64,000 nt of DNA, from positions 1 to 64,000 of the forward strand of contig JAUILI010000002.1 in the NCBI GenBank assembly GCA_030433075.1, written 5' to 3'. Positions 51,665-60,076 of this stretch are shown in pieces. Position 1 is the stretch's first letter, and every line of letters starts with the position of its first letter. A program made the position numbers and the translations under genes. Source of the DNA: Gammaproteobacteria bacterium (lineage in GTDB: Bacteria > Pseudomonadota > Gammaproteobacteria > Pseudomonadales > Azotimanducaceae). The notes below the pieces were generated by a model. The model was not told the origin of the DNA. It made no database searches and was given only the letters and a program-made list of their open reading frames with translations.

Positions 51665-53044
51665 CTAGCGTCGCCGATGCACCCGCGCCCGGATTTCTTC
51701 CCGGGGGCGGGTGGTTAGGCGCGCCATCGGACGGACCGTTTCCGGTTCCAGCATTTCAAAATCAAAGGTGCAGAGCAGCTCCGCCATGATGAGGCTCGCC
51801 TCAATGGTGGCGAAGTCTGCCCCCACGCAGACCCGGGGGCCCAGGCCAAAGGGCAGGTAGGTGCCCGGGCGATGGCTTTTCTCGCCGTCGCCGGTAAAGC
51901 GCCCGGGTTCGAAGACGTGGGGCTTCGGCCAGTGCGCCTCGTGCCGATGAATGACCCAAGGGGAAATCATGAGCATGGCGCCGCGCTTGATCCGGTAGCC
52001 ACCGAGGCGCGTGGGTTCCGTGGCCACCCGGGGAATGAAGGTGATCGGGGGATAGAGGCGCATGGCCTCGCGGAAGACGGCGCGGGTGTAGTTCAGGCTG
52101 CGAAGCTTATGGAAGGTGATGGGGCCGGCGCCGTAGGTGCGGGTGACCTCTTCCCGAAGGGGCCGCAGGAATTCGGGACGCTGGCTCAAAATGAAAAACA
52201 CCCAGATCAGTGCGCTGGCGGTGGTCTCGTGGCCGGCAAGGAAAAAGACCCCAAGCTGATCAATCAGTTCCTTTCGCGTAAAGCGCGCGCCGCTGTCTGG
52301 GTCCTCGCCGCGCATGACCGCGCTGGCGATATCGTCGGGCCACTGGTCCTCCGGCAGCGCAAGGCGCGCATCCACCAGGCTTCCCAGCGCGTCCCGGATT
52401 TCTTCGCAGGCCTTAAGGACGGCGTCGTGCTGGGGAATCGCGCTGAAGGCCTTGGAGAAGATCAGCCGGGGGAGCTCGATATGAGCCGCCGAGCGCTCGA
52501 AAACCGCAAAGGCGGAGAACACCTTCTGCGCCGTTTCGGAGGCCAGGGAGGTGGAGAAGATCGTGCGGCAGATGACGTCGGCGGTGAGCTCGCTCATGGC
52601 GAAGTCGAGGGAGAAGGGCGTCCCCGCCTCGGCGCGGCGGGCGAGCTTCTCTACATAAGCGGCCACCGCCGCCTGCATGCCCCCGAAGGCCTGGGTGACC
52701 CGGAGCTGGGAGAAGGCGGGGTCGATCATGGCGCGCTGCCGGCGCCAGAGGGGGCCGGAGGAGACGAAAAGCGAGTCCCCCACCAGGGGCTCGAGGGCTC
52801 CGGTCATGAGGTCGTTTTTCGGGTAGACGTCCAGGGGATCGGTGAGCACGGAGCGAAACAGGGCTGGATCGTTCAAGATCAGAATGGAGCGTCGGGAATA
52901 GCCCAGGGGGCCAATGGGCACGCGGTAGGCCGTGGCCGGCATAAGGCTCAGGAGGTCGCCGTCGCCGCGCCACAGCGTGCGAAGGAGCCCGCCAAGGGGG
53001 CTAAGGGGCGGGGTGCGGGGCGGCTCGTAGTGGTTTTCAAGCAT
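51665..53044 (-). CDS. Cytochrome P450
   Basis: 459 residues from the ATG at 53044; AGGAG sits 13 nt upstream, so the exact start is somewhat uncertain. All P450 marks are present: I-helix FFLAGHETTASALIW (about residue 271), E-x-x-R in FREAMRLYPPI (about 326), heme-binding Cys in PFGLGPRVCVGADFA (about 403). A soluble class I-type monooxygenase is expected and would need a ferredoxin partner not seen here. A TGT-N12-ACA-like site overlaps its likely -35, shared with the divergent photosynthesis operon. Substrate unknown; a carotenoid, fatty acid or terpenoid is possible. Confidence 0.9.
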   Translation of the reverse strand: MLENHYEPPRTPPLSPLGGLLRTLWRGDGDLLSLMPATAYRVPIGPLGYSRRSILILNDPALFRSVLTDPLDVYPKNDLMTGALEPLVGDSLFVSSGPLWRRQRAMIDPAFSQLRVTQAFGGMQAAVAAYVEKLARRAEAGTPFSLDFAMSELTADVICRTIFSTSLASETAQKVFSAFAVFERSAAHIELPRLIFSKAFSAIPQHDAVLKACEEIRDALGSLVDARLALPEDQWPDDIASAVMRGEDPDSGARFTRKELIDQLGVFFLAGHETTASALIWVFFILSQRPEFLRPLREEVTRTYGAGPITFHKLRSLNYTRAVFREAMRLYPPITFIPRVATEPTRLGGYRIKRGAMLMISPWVIHRHEAHWPKPHVFEPGRFTGDGEKSHRPGTYLPFGLGPRVCVGADFATIEASLIMAELLCTFDFEMLEPETVRPMARLTTRPREEIRARVHRRR

Positions 53045-53116
53045 GGGTGCTGGGCGTTCTCCTGGTACGACGCTGCCTTGCGCGAGATCAAGGGGCCGCG
53101 GGTCAGTCCTTGCCCG

Positions 53117-53145
53117 AGCATAAGCGCCAAGGCACACTGACGTCA
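53117..53145 (-). promoter_or_regulatory. Candidate P450 promoter
   Basis: Minus strand: TGACGT (53145-53140), 17-nt spacer, TATGCT (53122-53117). The operator at 53141-53158 overlaps its -35. Confidence 0.4.
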
Positions 53146-53158
53146 TCTTTAGTTGACA
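53141..53158. promoter_or_regulatory. PpsR/CrtJ-like operator between P450 and the photosynthesis operon
   Basis: CGT-N12-ACA (C in place of T in the first half-site of TGT-N12-ACA); as half-sites, CGTC-N10-GACA. It lies 4 nt before the start of the first gene of the operon. Confidence 0.45.
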
Positions 53159-53162
53159 GGCC

Positions 53163-53885
53163 ATGGGCATGGATGCGTTTCACGGATTTCTTGCCGGGCA
53201 CATCACCACCGGGGCCGTGGGGCTTGTGGCCTTCTGGGTGCCCGTGCTCAGCAAGAAGGGCGGAGCGCTGCATCTGCGCTGGGGCCGCATCTTCAACGTC
53301 GCCATGATCGCCACCGGCGCCTTCGCCACGGGCATGGCCCTGTGCACCATCGCCGATCCCCTAGGAACCCACCCCTTCATGACCGACGGCCCCCTCGTGG
53401 CGGGCATCTTTGGCTGGATGATGCTTTATCTGGCTTTCCTCACGATGAACCTGGCGGTCTATGGCTGGCTTTGCATTCGCTATCGCCGGCGCCATGAGGC
53501 CCACCGCCAGCCTCTGTGGATCGCCAGCCAAGCGCTTTTGTTCCTGGCCGCAGTGAACTGCGCCTGGCAGGGCTGGCTCCTGGGGCAGGTCCTCATGATG
53601 GGGATCTCCGGGGTCGGTATCGCTGCCGCGGCCACCAACTTGTACTTCATGTTTCAACGGGACCCCGTGCCCTGGGGCTGGCAGCTGGAGCACATCAAGG
53701 CCCTCGTGGGCGCAGGCATATCCGTTTACACGGCCTTCCTGGCCTTCGGCGCCGTGCGACTCATGCCGGAGCTCGCCCTGTCGCCGGTGCTCTGGTCCTT
53801 TCCCCTCGGCACGGGCCTCGGCCTGATCCTTTACCATCAGGCCCAGGTTCGCCGGCGTTTTCGGCGTACGCCCGCCCATGGATGA
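53163..53885 (+). CDS. Seven-helix membrane protein heading the photosynthesis operon
   Basis: 240 residues; the ATG at 53169 is an alternative start. About seven hydrophobic segments, with histidines near membrane edges (FHGFLAGHITTG, ALHLRWGRIFN, LEHIKALVGAG). The LHLRWGRIF loop resembles DUF2306-type membrane proteins, some of which may bind heme or pigment, but the match is not firm. It overlaps the alpha/beta hydrolase by 8 nt and sits immediately after a PpsR-like site, so it is probably cotranscribed with bchI-D-O and crtIB. Not part of the canonical photosynthesis gene set. Confidence 0.68.
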   Translation: MGMDAFHGFLAGHITTGAVGLVAFWVPVLSKKGGALHLRWGRIFNVAMIATGAFATGMALCTIADPLGTHPFMTDGPLVAGIFGWMMLYLAFLTMNLAVYGWLCIRYRRRHEAHRQPLWIASQALLFLAAVNCAWQGWLLGQVLMMGISGVGIAAAATNLYFMFQRDPVPWGWQLEHIKALVGAGISVYTAFLAFGAVRLMPELALSPVLWSFPLGTGLGLILYHQAQVRRRFRRTPAHG

Positions 53886-54819
53886 CGGCTTTGCGCCTCT
53901 CGCCTGGCACCGGGTCAGCCTTCGGGTCCGGGGCCTCGAAGCGGTGCTTCGCTGGCGCTCCGCGGAGGAGAGCACCGCGCCCCCCTGGCTCCTCGTGCAC
54001 TCCATAAATGCGGCGGCCTCCAGTGCTGAGCTTGCGCCTCTGGCCCAGCGACTCAGTGCGCAGGCCTCCGTTGCCCTTTTGGATTTACCGGGCTTTGGGG
54101 ACGCCCCTCGGCCTTGCCATCGCTATGCCATCGAGGATTACGTCGCGGCCATCACCGAGGCTCAGCGCTGGGTGGCGGATGCGGCGGGGCAGGCGCCGGT
54201 GCTCTGTGCCCTCTCCCTAAGCGCGGAGTTTGCGGCCCGGGCCGTGCTCTGGGGCGCGCCGAGGCCCCCGGCGGTGCTTTGGATTTCCCCCACGGGGCTT
54301 GATGGCCGGGCCGTGCAGCGGGGCGAGGCCCTAGCGCCGCCGGAGGAACCGGTACCCCACCGGGGCAGTGAGCGCGTCTATGACTGGCTTCACGGGCGCG
54401 CGCTGGGGCGTTGGGCCTTTCGCTTGCTGCGCCGCCCCTCGGTGATTCGCTACTTCCTCCGCCGGACCTTTGGACGGCGAGAGATTGACGAAGGGCTTTG
54501 GCGCGCCGCCTGCAAGGTGGCTCAGGCGCCAGGGGCGGAACATGCCCCCCTTGCGTTCCTGAGCGGCCGGCTGTTTTCCCGGGACGCCGCGGCGCTCTAT
54601 CGGGCCCTCGCCGTTCCCCAGACGATCATCCACGGGTGCCGGGGGGATTTTCAGGATTATCGCGGGGCCTCAGCTCTGCTAGCCGAGGGCCAGGGGCCGG
54701 TGCAGGTGCATGCGCTCGATACCGGGGCCTTGCCGCATATCGAAGCGCCGGAGGCCTTCGCCTCGGCGCTGCTTTCCAGTCTTGGGGCGATCATGGCGCC
54801 CGTCGCCCGCGCCTCCTAA
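53878..54819 (+). CDS. Alpha/beta hydrolase in the bch operon (not BchO)
   Basis: 313 residues. Hydrolase fold: LLVHSINAAASSAELAPLAQRL (residues about 40-61), ALLDLPGFGDAPRP, nucleophile elbow LCALSLSAEFAARAVL (S-L-S-A-E instead of G-x-S-x-G, Ser near 122), late acid region and His in GALPHIEAPE. The elbow is altered, so activity is uncertain, but the order of elements is intact. It overlaps the preceding gene by 8 nt and is 10 nt from bchI. A role in chlorophyll or carotenoid ester handling is speculation. Confidence 0.72.
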   Translation: MDDGFAPLAWHRVSLRVRGLEAVLRWRSAEESTAPPWLLVHSINAAASSAELAPLAQRLSAQASVALLDLPGFGDAPRPCHRYAIEDYVAAITEAQRWVADAAGQAPVLCALSLSAEFAARAVLWGAPRPPAVLWISPTGLDGRAVQRGEALAPPEEPVPHRGSERVYDWLHGRALGRWAFRLLRRPSVIRYFLRRTFGRREIDEGLWRAACKVAQAPGAEHAPLAFLSGRLFSRDAAALYRALAVPQTIIHGCRGDFQDYRGASALLAEGQGPVQVHALDTGALPHIEAPEAFASALLSSLGAIMAPVARAS

Positions 54820-54829
54820 GGAGACCTTC

Positions 54830-55858
54830 ATGGCCGTTCCCTATCCCTTTACCGCTATCGTTGCCCAGGACGGCATGAAGCACGCCCTCCTGCTCGCGGT
54901 GGTGGATCCCAGCCTGGGCGGCGTCATGGTCTTCGGGGATCGCGGCACGGGGAAATCCACGGCGGTGCGCGGCCTCGCTGCGCTCTTGCCGCGCATGGCC
55001 GTGGTGAAGGGCTGTCCCTACGGCTGCGATCCCGAGGGGCAGGGCGGGGCCTGTGAGGCCTGCCGCGCCGGGGGGGAGAAAAAGCGCGCCTGGGCCCCGG
55101 TGCCCGTGGTCGATCTTCCCCTAGGGGCGACGGAGGATCGGGTGGTGGGGGCTTTGGATTTGGAGAAGGCCCTGACCCAAGGGGAACGAGCTTTCGACCC
55201 GGGACTTCTGGCCCGGGCGCACCGGGGCTTTCTTTATATCGATGAGATCAACCTCCTCGATGATCACCTGGTGGATCTCCTCCTCGATGTGGCGGCCTCC
55301 GGGGAAAACGTGCTCGAGCGCGAGGGCCTGAGCGTTCGCCATCCCGCGCGCTTCGTGCTGATCGGCTCCGGGAACCCGGAGGAGGGAGAGCTGCGGCCCC
55401 AGCTCCTGGATCGCTTTGGGCTGGCGGTGGATGTCTCCACCCCCCAGGATCTCGACGACCGCGTGGAGGTGGTGCTGCGACGGGATGCCTTTGAGCGCGA
55501 CCCCGAGGCGTTCACCGAGGCCTGGGCGAAGGAAACGGAAGCGCTCAGTCGGCGCCTCGCCCGGGCGCGACGCTTACTGCCGAAGGTGACCGTGCCCCCG
55601 GAGCATCTTCGCAAGGTCGCTCAGCTATGCCTTAGCCTCGGGACCGACGGCCTCCGCGGCGAGCTCACCGTGCTCCGCGCGGCCCGGGCGCGCGCGGCCC
55701 TCCGCGGCGGAAAGGCTGTCACCGAGGCCGATATCGCGGCCATCGCACCGATGGCGCTGCGTCATCGCCTTCGTCGCAACGTTCTAGACGATACGGGCTC
55801 GGAGGGGCGCATTCGCCGGGCCTTGGAGGAGACCTTCGGCGCCGGTGAGGCGGGCTAG
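54830..55858 (+). CDS. bchI: Magnesium chelatase subunit I (BchI)
   Basis: 342 residues from the ATG at 54830 (AAGGAG upstream). AAA+ ATPase: PYPFTAIVAQDGMKHALLLAVV, Walker A FGDRGTGKST (about residue 40), VVDLPLGATEDRVVGALDLE (insert 1), Walker B FLYIDEINLLDDHLVD (about 140) and GSGNPEEGELRPQLLDRFGL (sensor region). With BchD and BchH it inserts Mg2+ into protoporphyrin IX, the first committed step to bacteriochlorophyll. Confidence 0.97.
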   Translation: MAVPYPFTAIVAQDGMKHALLLAVVDPSLGGVMVFGDRGTGKSTAVRGLAALLPRMAVVKGCPYGCDPEGQGGACEACRAGGEKKRAWAPVPVVDLPLGATEDRVVGALDLEKALTQGERAFDPGLLARAHRGFLYIDEINLLDDHLVDLLLDVAASGENVLEREGLSVRHPARFVLIGSGNPEEGELRPQLLDRFGLAVDVSTPQDLDDRVEVVLRRDAFERDPEAFTEAWAKETEALSRRLARARRLLPKVTVPPEHLRKVAQLCLSLGTDGLRGELTVLRAARARAALRGGKAVTEADIAAIAPMALRHRLRRNVLDDTGSEGRIRRALEETFGAGEAG

Positions 55859-55863
55859 GGCCC

Positions 55864-57702
55864 ATGCATCCCTTCGTCGCGGCCCTGGCCTGCCTTCGCC
55901 TGGCTCCGGAGCTTGGGGGGCTCTTTCTTCGGGCTCGCCCCTCGCCTCAGCGCCAGCGTTGGCTGGCCTTTGCCGCGGCGGCTCTGGGGGTGCAGCCTCT
56001 CCCCCGGGTGCCCCTGGGCCTTACCGATGATCGCCTCTACGGCGGACTCGACCTCAGCGCCACGGTGCGCCTTGGCCGGCCCCAGCTTCAGCAGGGCCTG
56101 CTGGCCCAGGCCCATGGCCGCGCCTTGCTCTTACCCATGGCTGAGCGCCAGCCCGAGGCGGTGCTCGCGGCGCTTCAGGACGCCCTCGATCGAGGGGTGG
56201 TAACCGTGGCCCGGGAGGGGCTTCAGGGCACCTACCCCGCCCGTTTCGTTTTGCTCGCGGTGGATGAAGGGGAGGGGGGGGAAGCGGCCCCGGAGCGCTT
56301 CTTGGAGCGGCTCGCCTTTCCCTTCTTTGAACCGGCGGTGCTGGCGCCCCCGCCCCCCTTGCCCATGGAAGAAGACCTTTGGCCCGAGGCCTCCCTGATC
56401 TTTGAACTCCTCGAAGGTGACGAACCCCTGGCGCCAGGGGCTTTAGCCACGCTTGAGGATGGCCTAGGCGCGCCCCGGGCGCGCCTGGCGGCCCAGGGGC
56501 CCTTACCTCGCAGCGTGGTTCGGGCCTTGGGCGAGCTGACCGATGCCCTCGCCGTGCCCTCGAGCCGGGCCCTAGGGCAGGCCGCCCTGACCCTTCGCTG
56601 CCTGTGCGCCTGGGCCGATTGCGCTCTAACCTCGCCGGAGGCGCTGGCCTCCGCTGCGGCGCTGGTGCTGGGCCCCCGGGCTCGCCAGGCCTTGGCGAGT
56701 GAGCCGCCTGCAACCGAGGCCCCGCCTCCGTCGCCTGCGGAGTCCGCCGAGGCCCCGGAGCCTCCGCCTACCGGAGAGGGCGGTGATCAGGCCGAGGAGC
56801 CTGCGCCCGCAGGGCTTTCTGCCTCCACGGAAGTGCTCCTCGAGGCCATCGCCACCGCCGTGCCGGAGGCTTGGCTGACCGCCGCAAGTGCTTGTGCGAA
56901 GGCTCAAAGGGCGCGCGCTGGACGCGTCGGCGCCCGTACCCGCCTGGTCCTTCGGGGCCGGCCTCGAGGCGTGCGCGCTGGCGCCCTGGCGCCCGGCGAT
57001 CGCCTAAATGTGCCCGCGACCCTCCGCGCCGCGGCCCCCTTCGCGAAGCTGCGGCCGCCTCCGGCGCCAGGCCTTCGCTTTGCCCTTTCCCCGGAAGATT
57101 TTCGCATTCAGTGCTACGAAACCCGGGCCGCGACCACCACCTTGTTCGTGGTGGATGCTTCCGGCTCGGCGGCCATCCAGCGCCTCGGGGAGGCGAAGGG
57201 CGCGGTGGAGGCCATGCTGGCGGACAGCTACGCGCGCCGGGACGAGGTCGCCATGGTGATTTTCCGTGGCGAGCACACGGACCTGGTGCTCCCGCCTACC
57301 CGGGCCCTGGTGCGCGCGCGGCGCGCCCTGGCGGGGGTCCCCGGTGGGGGCGCAACGCCCCTGGCGAAGGCGGTGCAGCACGCCACGGCCCTGGCCCAGG
57401 ACATCGCCCGCCAGGGGCGCCAGCCCCTGGTGGTGTTCCTCACCGATGGGCGGGGCAACATTGCCCTGGACGGGCGCGCCGACCGGGCGCAGGCGCAGGC
57501 GGACACGGAACGCGCCGCTCGGGCCTTCGCTTTCCAGGGGCTCGCGGGGCTCGTCCTCGACACCGGGCGGCGCCCCGAACCTCGGGCCCGGGCCTTGGCG
57601 GAGCACCTTGGGGCGGCCTATGCGCCCTTGCCGCGGCAGGGGGCGGCGGCCATTGCCCAGCTCGTGACCGCTTCCCGTCCACGGAGCGCAGCAGCGCCAT
57701 GA
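55864..57702 (+). CDS. bchD: Magnesium chelatase subunit D (BchD)
   Basis: 612 residues, 5 nt after bchI. An AAA+-like N-terminal half without a usable Walker A, a Pro/Glu-rich linker (about residues 278-320: EPPATEAPPPSPAESAEA, EPPPTGEGGDQAEEP), and a C-terminal von Willebrand A domain with the MIDAS motif DASGS near residue 433 and LTDGRGNIALDGRADR near 528. BchD forms the two-ring complex with BchI. The stop overlaps the bchO start (ATGA at 57699-57702). Confidence 0.96.
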   Translation: MHPFVAALACLRLAPELGGLFLRARPSPQRQRWLAFAAAALGVQPLPRVPLGLTDDRLYGGLDLSATVRLGRPQLQQGLLAQAHGRALLLPMAERQPEAVLAALQDALDRGVVTVAREGLQGTYPARFVLLAVDEGEGGEAAPERFLERLAFPFFEPAVLAPPPPLPMEEDLWPEASLIFELLEGDEPLAPGALATLEDGLGAPRARLAAQGPLPRSVVRALGELTDALAVPSSRALGQAALTLRCLCAWADCALTSPEALASAAALVLGPRARQALASEPPATEAPPPSPAESAEAPEPPPTGEGGDQAEEPAPAGLSASTEVLLEAIATAVPEAWLTAASACAKAQRARAGRVGARTRLVLRGRPRGVRAGALAPGDRLNVPATLRAAAPFAKLRPPPAPGLRFALSPEDFRIQCYETRAATTTLFVVDASGSAAIQRLGEAKGAVEAMLADSYARRDEVAMVIFRGEHTDLVLPPTRALVRARRALAGVPGGGATPLAKAVQHATALAQDIARQGRQPLVVFLTDGRGNIALDGRADRAQAQADTERAARAFAFQGLAGLVLDTGRRPEPRARALAEHLGAAYAPLPRQGAAAIAQLVTASRPRSAAAP

Positions 57703-58556
57703 TCAAAAGGGTTAGGGTCTCGGGGCTTGGCCAGCCCTGGGTCTTCACCCAGCTGTCCGAAGGCCCCCGCGCGGTCCTGGCCCTTCACGGTACGGGTGCG
57801 TCGTCCCACTCCTTCCGGCCTTTAGCTGCGCAGCTCCAAGGGCGTTGGGCGCTTTGGGCCCCGGACCTCCCAGGCCATGGGGCGAGCCCTTTGGCGCCGG
57901 GCTTTCGCCCCACGCGGCAGGCCCTGGCGGCGAGCCTGGGGGCAGCCCTCTCAGCGCTTGCCATCCCCTGGGCCCTGGCCCTCGGCCATTCCGCAGGCGC
58001 CGCCGTATTGCTTCAGCATCGCCTCGAGACGCCGGCGAGGGACCGAGAGCCTCTGCCCCTGGGGCTTCTGGCCCCGGCCTTGCTGCCCTTGACAGGCATG
58101 CAGCGCTGGCTCTTTCCCGCGGCGGCGGAGCTTCTCGCGCGCTACCCCTCTTGGCTTTCCCGCCTTGTGGCCCGCGCCACCCCCGAGCGCTTGGCCCGAC
58201 GCCTCGTTGCCGATACGGGATCCACCCTTCCCCAAGCGCAGCTTCAGGGCTACGCGGACCTCCTGGCCCTGCCGTCCCACGGGGAAGGGGCCCTGGCCCT
58301 AATGCGACACTGGGATCTGCGGAGCCTGACTTCAGCACTCAGGCAGGTTCAAGACCCTTTGCTGATCCTGACGGGGACGGAGGATCGCACCTATCCCCGG
58401 CCGCCCCGAGCGGCCCTTGCGCCTTACCTTCCCCAGGCCGCCTGGCGATCCTTTCCCGGTCTCGGGCATTTACTTCACGAAGAGGCTCCGGCAGAGGTAT
58501 GGGCCGCTATTGGGGAGTGGTTTCCGGGGGATGCGCTTGATGGTCTGACACGTTAA
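57699..58556 (+). CDS. bchO: Mg-chelatase-associated alpha/beta hydrolase BchO
   Basis: 285 residues from the ATG at 57699. BchO-type alpha/beta hydrolase: VLALHGTGASSHSFRPLAAQL (residues about 28-48), DLPGHGASPL, nucleophile elbow LALGHSAGAAVLLQ (about 98) and the His region FPGLGHLLHEEAP. In purple phototrophs bchO always follows bchI and bchD, and it is thought to assist magnesium chelation. A palindrome spanning its stop codon precedes crtI. Confidence 0.93.
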   Translation: MIKRVRVSGLGQPWVFTQLSEGPRAVLALHGTGASSHSFRPLAAQLQGRWALWAPDLPGHGASPLAPGFRPTRQALAASLGAALSALAIPWALALGHSAGAAVLLQHRLETPARDREPLPLGLLAPALLPLTGMQRWLFPAAAELLARYPSWLSRLVARATPERLARRLVADTGSTLPQAQLQGYADLLALPSHGEGALALMRHWDLRSLTSALRQVQDPLLILTGTEDRTYPRPPRAALAPYLPQAAWRSFPGLGHLLHEEAPAEVWAAIGEWFPGDALDGLTR

Positions 58557-58576
58557 GGTGTCAGCCTAGAGTGACG
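58545..58576. promoter_or_regulatory. Palindrome plus PpsR-like half-sites before crtI
   Basis: CTGACAC-GTTAAG-GTGTCAG (58545-58564) is a perfect 7-6-7 inverted repeat. It overlaps TGT-N12-ACG (58559-58576), one base off TGT-N12-ACA. As half-sites: GACA-N8-TGTC-N10-GACG. Confidence 0.5.
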
Positions 58577-58591
58577 GTCGCCGAGGGCGCC

Positions 58592-60076
58592 ATGGAACAG
58601 CAGCAGCACGCGATCGTAATCGGAAGCGGATTCGGGGGGCTCGCTGCGGCGATTCGCCTCGGGGCGAAGGGCTATCGGGTCACGGTCCTGGAAGCCCTCG
58701 ACGCCCCCGGCGGGCGAGCCTACGTGTTTAAGCAGGATGGCTTCATCTTCGATGCAGGCCCCACCATCATCACCGCCCCCTTCCTCTTCGAGGAGCTCTG
58801 GGCTCTCTGCGGGCGGCGCCTAGCCGATGACGTCAAGCTCGTGGAGCTGGATCCCGCCTATCAGATCCGCTTCGCCGACGGCACGGTATTCAACTACAGC
58901 GCGGATCCGGCGAAGATGCGCGCGGAGGTGGAGCGCCTCTGCCCCGCGGATCTGCCCGCCTACGACCGCTTCATGGTGAAGAGCCGGGAAATCTACGGGC
59001 TCTTTGAACGGCTCGGGGATCGGCCCTTCAGCCGGTTCTCGGACATGCTTTCCGTGGCCCCAGATCTAGTCCGAAATTCCGGCTATCAAACGGTTTACGG
59101 CCTGGTGCGTCGATACTTCTCTGACGAACGGCTGCGCATCGTTTTTAGCTTTCATCCCCTTTTGGTTGGAGGCAATCCCTTCGACACCACGGCCATCTAT
59201 ACCCTCATTGCCCACCTGGAGCGCAGCTTCGGGGTGCACTTCGCCATGGGCGGCACCGGGGCGCTGATCGATGGCATGGTGGGCCTCATCGAGGGGCAGG
59301 GCGGCGTGGTGCGCTGTGACGCGCCGGTGGCGACCATTCGCACCGAGGGGGGCAAGGTGGCCGGGGTGACGCTGCGCTCCGGGGAGCGCCTCGATGCGCC
59401 CCTGGTGGTTTCCAACGCCGACGCCATTAACACCTACGAAAAGCTTCTCGATCGTCCTCGGCAGCGCTGGACGACGAAAAAGGCGGCGCGGAGCCGCTCG
59501 TCCATGGGGCTCTTTGTGTGGTACTTCGGCACGGAAGGGGCCTACCCCGAGGTGCCCCATCACCTCATTCTCATGGGGCCGCGCTATCGGGGGCTGCTCG
59601 ACGACATCTTTAAGAAGAAGATCCTCGCCGACGATTTCAGCCTGTACCTCCATCGCCCCACGGCGACGGACCCAAGCTTGGCGCCGCCAGGCTGTGAAAC
59701 CTTCTATGTGCTGTCGCCGGTGCCGAACCTTGATGCGGCGGTGGATTGGACCACCATGGCCGAAACCTACCGGGCGCGCATTGAGGCGGCGCTGGAGGCG
59801 ACGGTGCTTCCGGGCCTAAGTGCGCGCCTAAAAACGTCGCGCATGATGACGCCTCTCGATTTCCGCGACCGGCTCGGCAGTTATCGGGGCGCGGGCTTCA
59901 GCCTCGAGCCCATTCTCTTTCAGTCGGCCTGGTTTCGCCCCAACAATCGCAGCGAAGAGGTTGAGGGCCTTTTCCTCGTGGGCGCGGGCACTCATCCCGG
60001 GGCTGGGCTCCCCGGCGTACTCTCTACCGCTAAGGTGCTGGAGCACCTGATTCCCCATGCGCCGCGGGCTGCCTGA
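58592..60076 (+). CDS. crtI: Phytoene desaturase CrtI
   Basis: 494 residues from the ATG at 58592 (GAGGG upstream); an in-frame GTG at 58571 lies within the operator half-sites and lacks a ribosome site. FAD-binding N-terminus HAIVIGSGFGGLAAAIRL with LEALDAPGGRAYVF, and the C-terminal family signature VGAGTHPGAGLPGVLSTAKV. In spirilloxanthin-pathway bacteria CrtI makes neurosporene or lycopene from phytoene. The crtB gene starts within its last 20 nt. Confidence 0.96.
   Translation: MEQQQHAIVIGSGFGGLAAAIRLGAKGYRVTVLEALDAPGGRAYVFKQDGFIFDAGPTIITAPFLFEELWALCGRRLADDVKLVELDPAYQIRFADGTVFNYSADPAKMRAEVERLCPADLPAYDRFMVKSREIYGLFERLGDRPFSRFSDMLSVAPDLVRNSGYQTVYGLVRRYFSDERLRIVFSFHPLLVGGNPFDTTAIYTLIAHLERSFGVHFAMGGTGALIDGMVGLIEGQGGVVRCDAPVATIRTEGGKVAGVTLRSGERLDAPLVVSNADAINTYEKLLDRPRQRWTTKKAARSRSSMGLFVWYFGTEGAYPEVPHHLILMGPRYRGLLDDIFKKKILADDFSLYLHRPTATDPSLAPPGCETFYVLSPVPNLDAAVDWTTMAETYRARIEAALEATVLPGLSARLKTSRMMTPLDFRDRLGSYRGAGFSLEPILFQSAWFRPNNRSEEVEGLFLVGAGTHPGAGLPGVLSTAKVLEHLIPHAPRAA

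Noticed and set aside
53878-54819. Naming the hydrolase BchO
   Set aside because: The true bchO, with an intact GHSAG elbow, follows bchD at 57699; this one is a different hydrolase.
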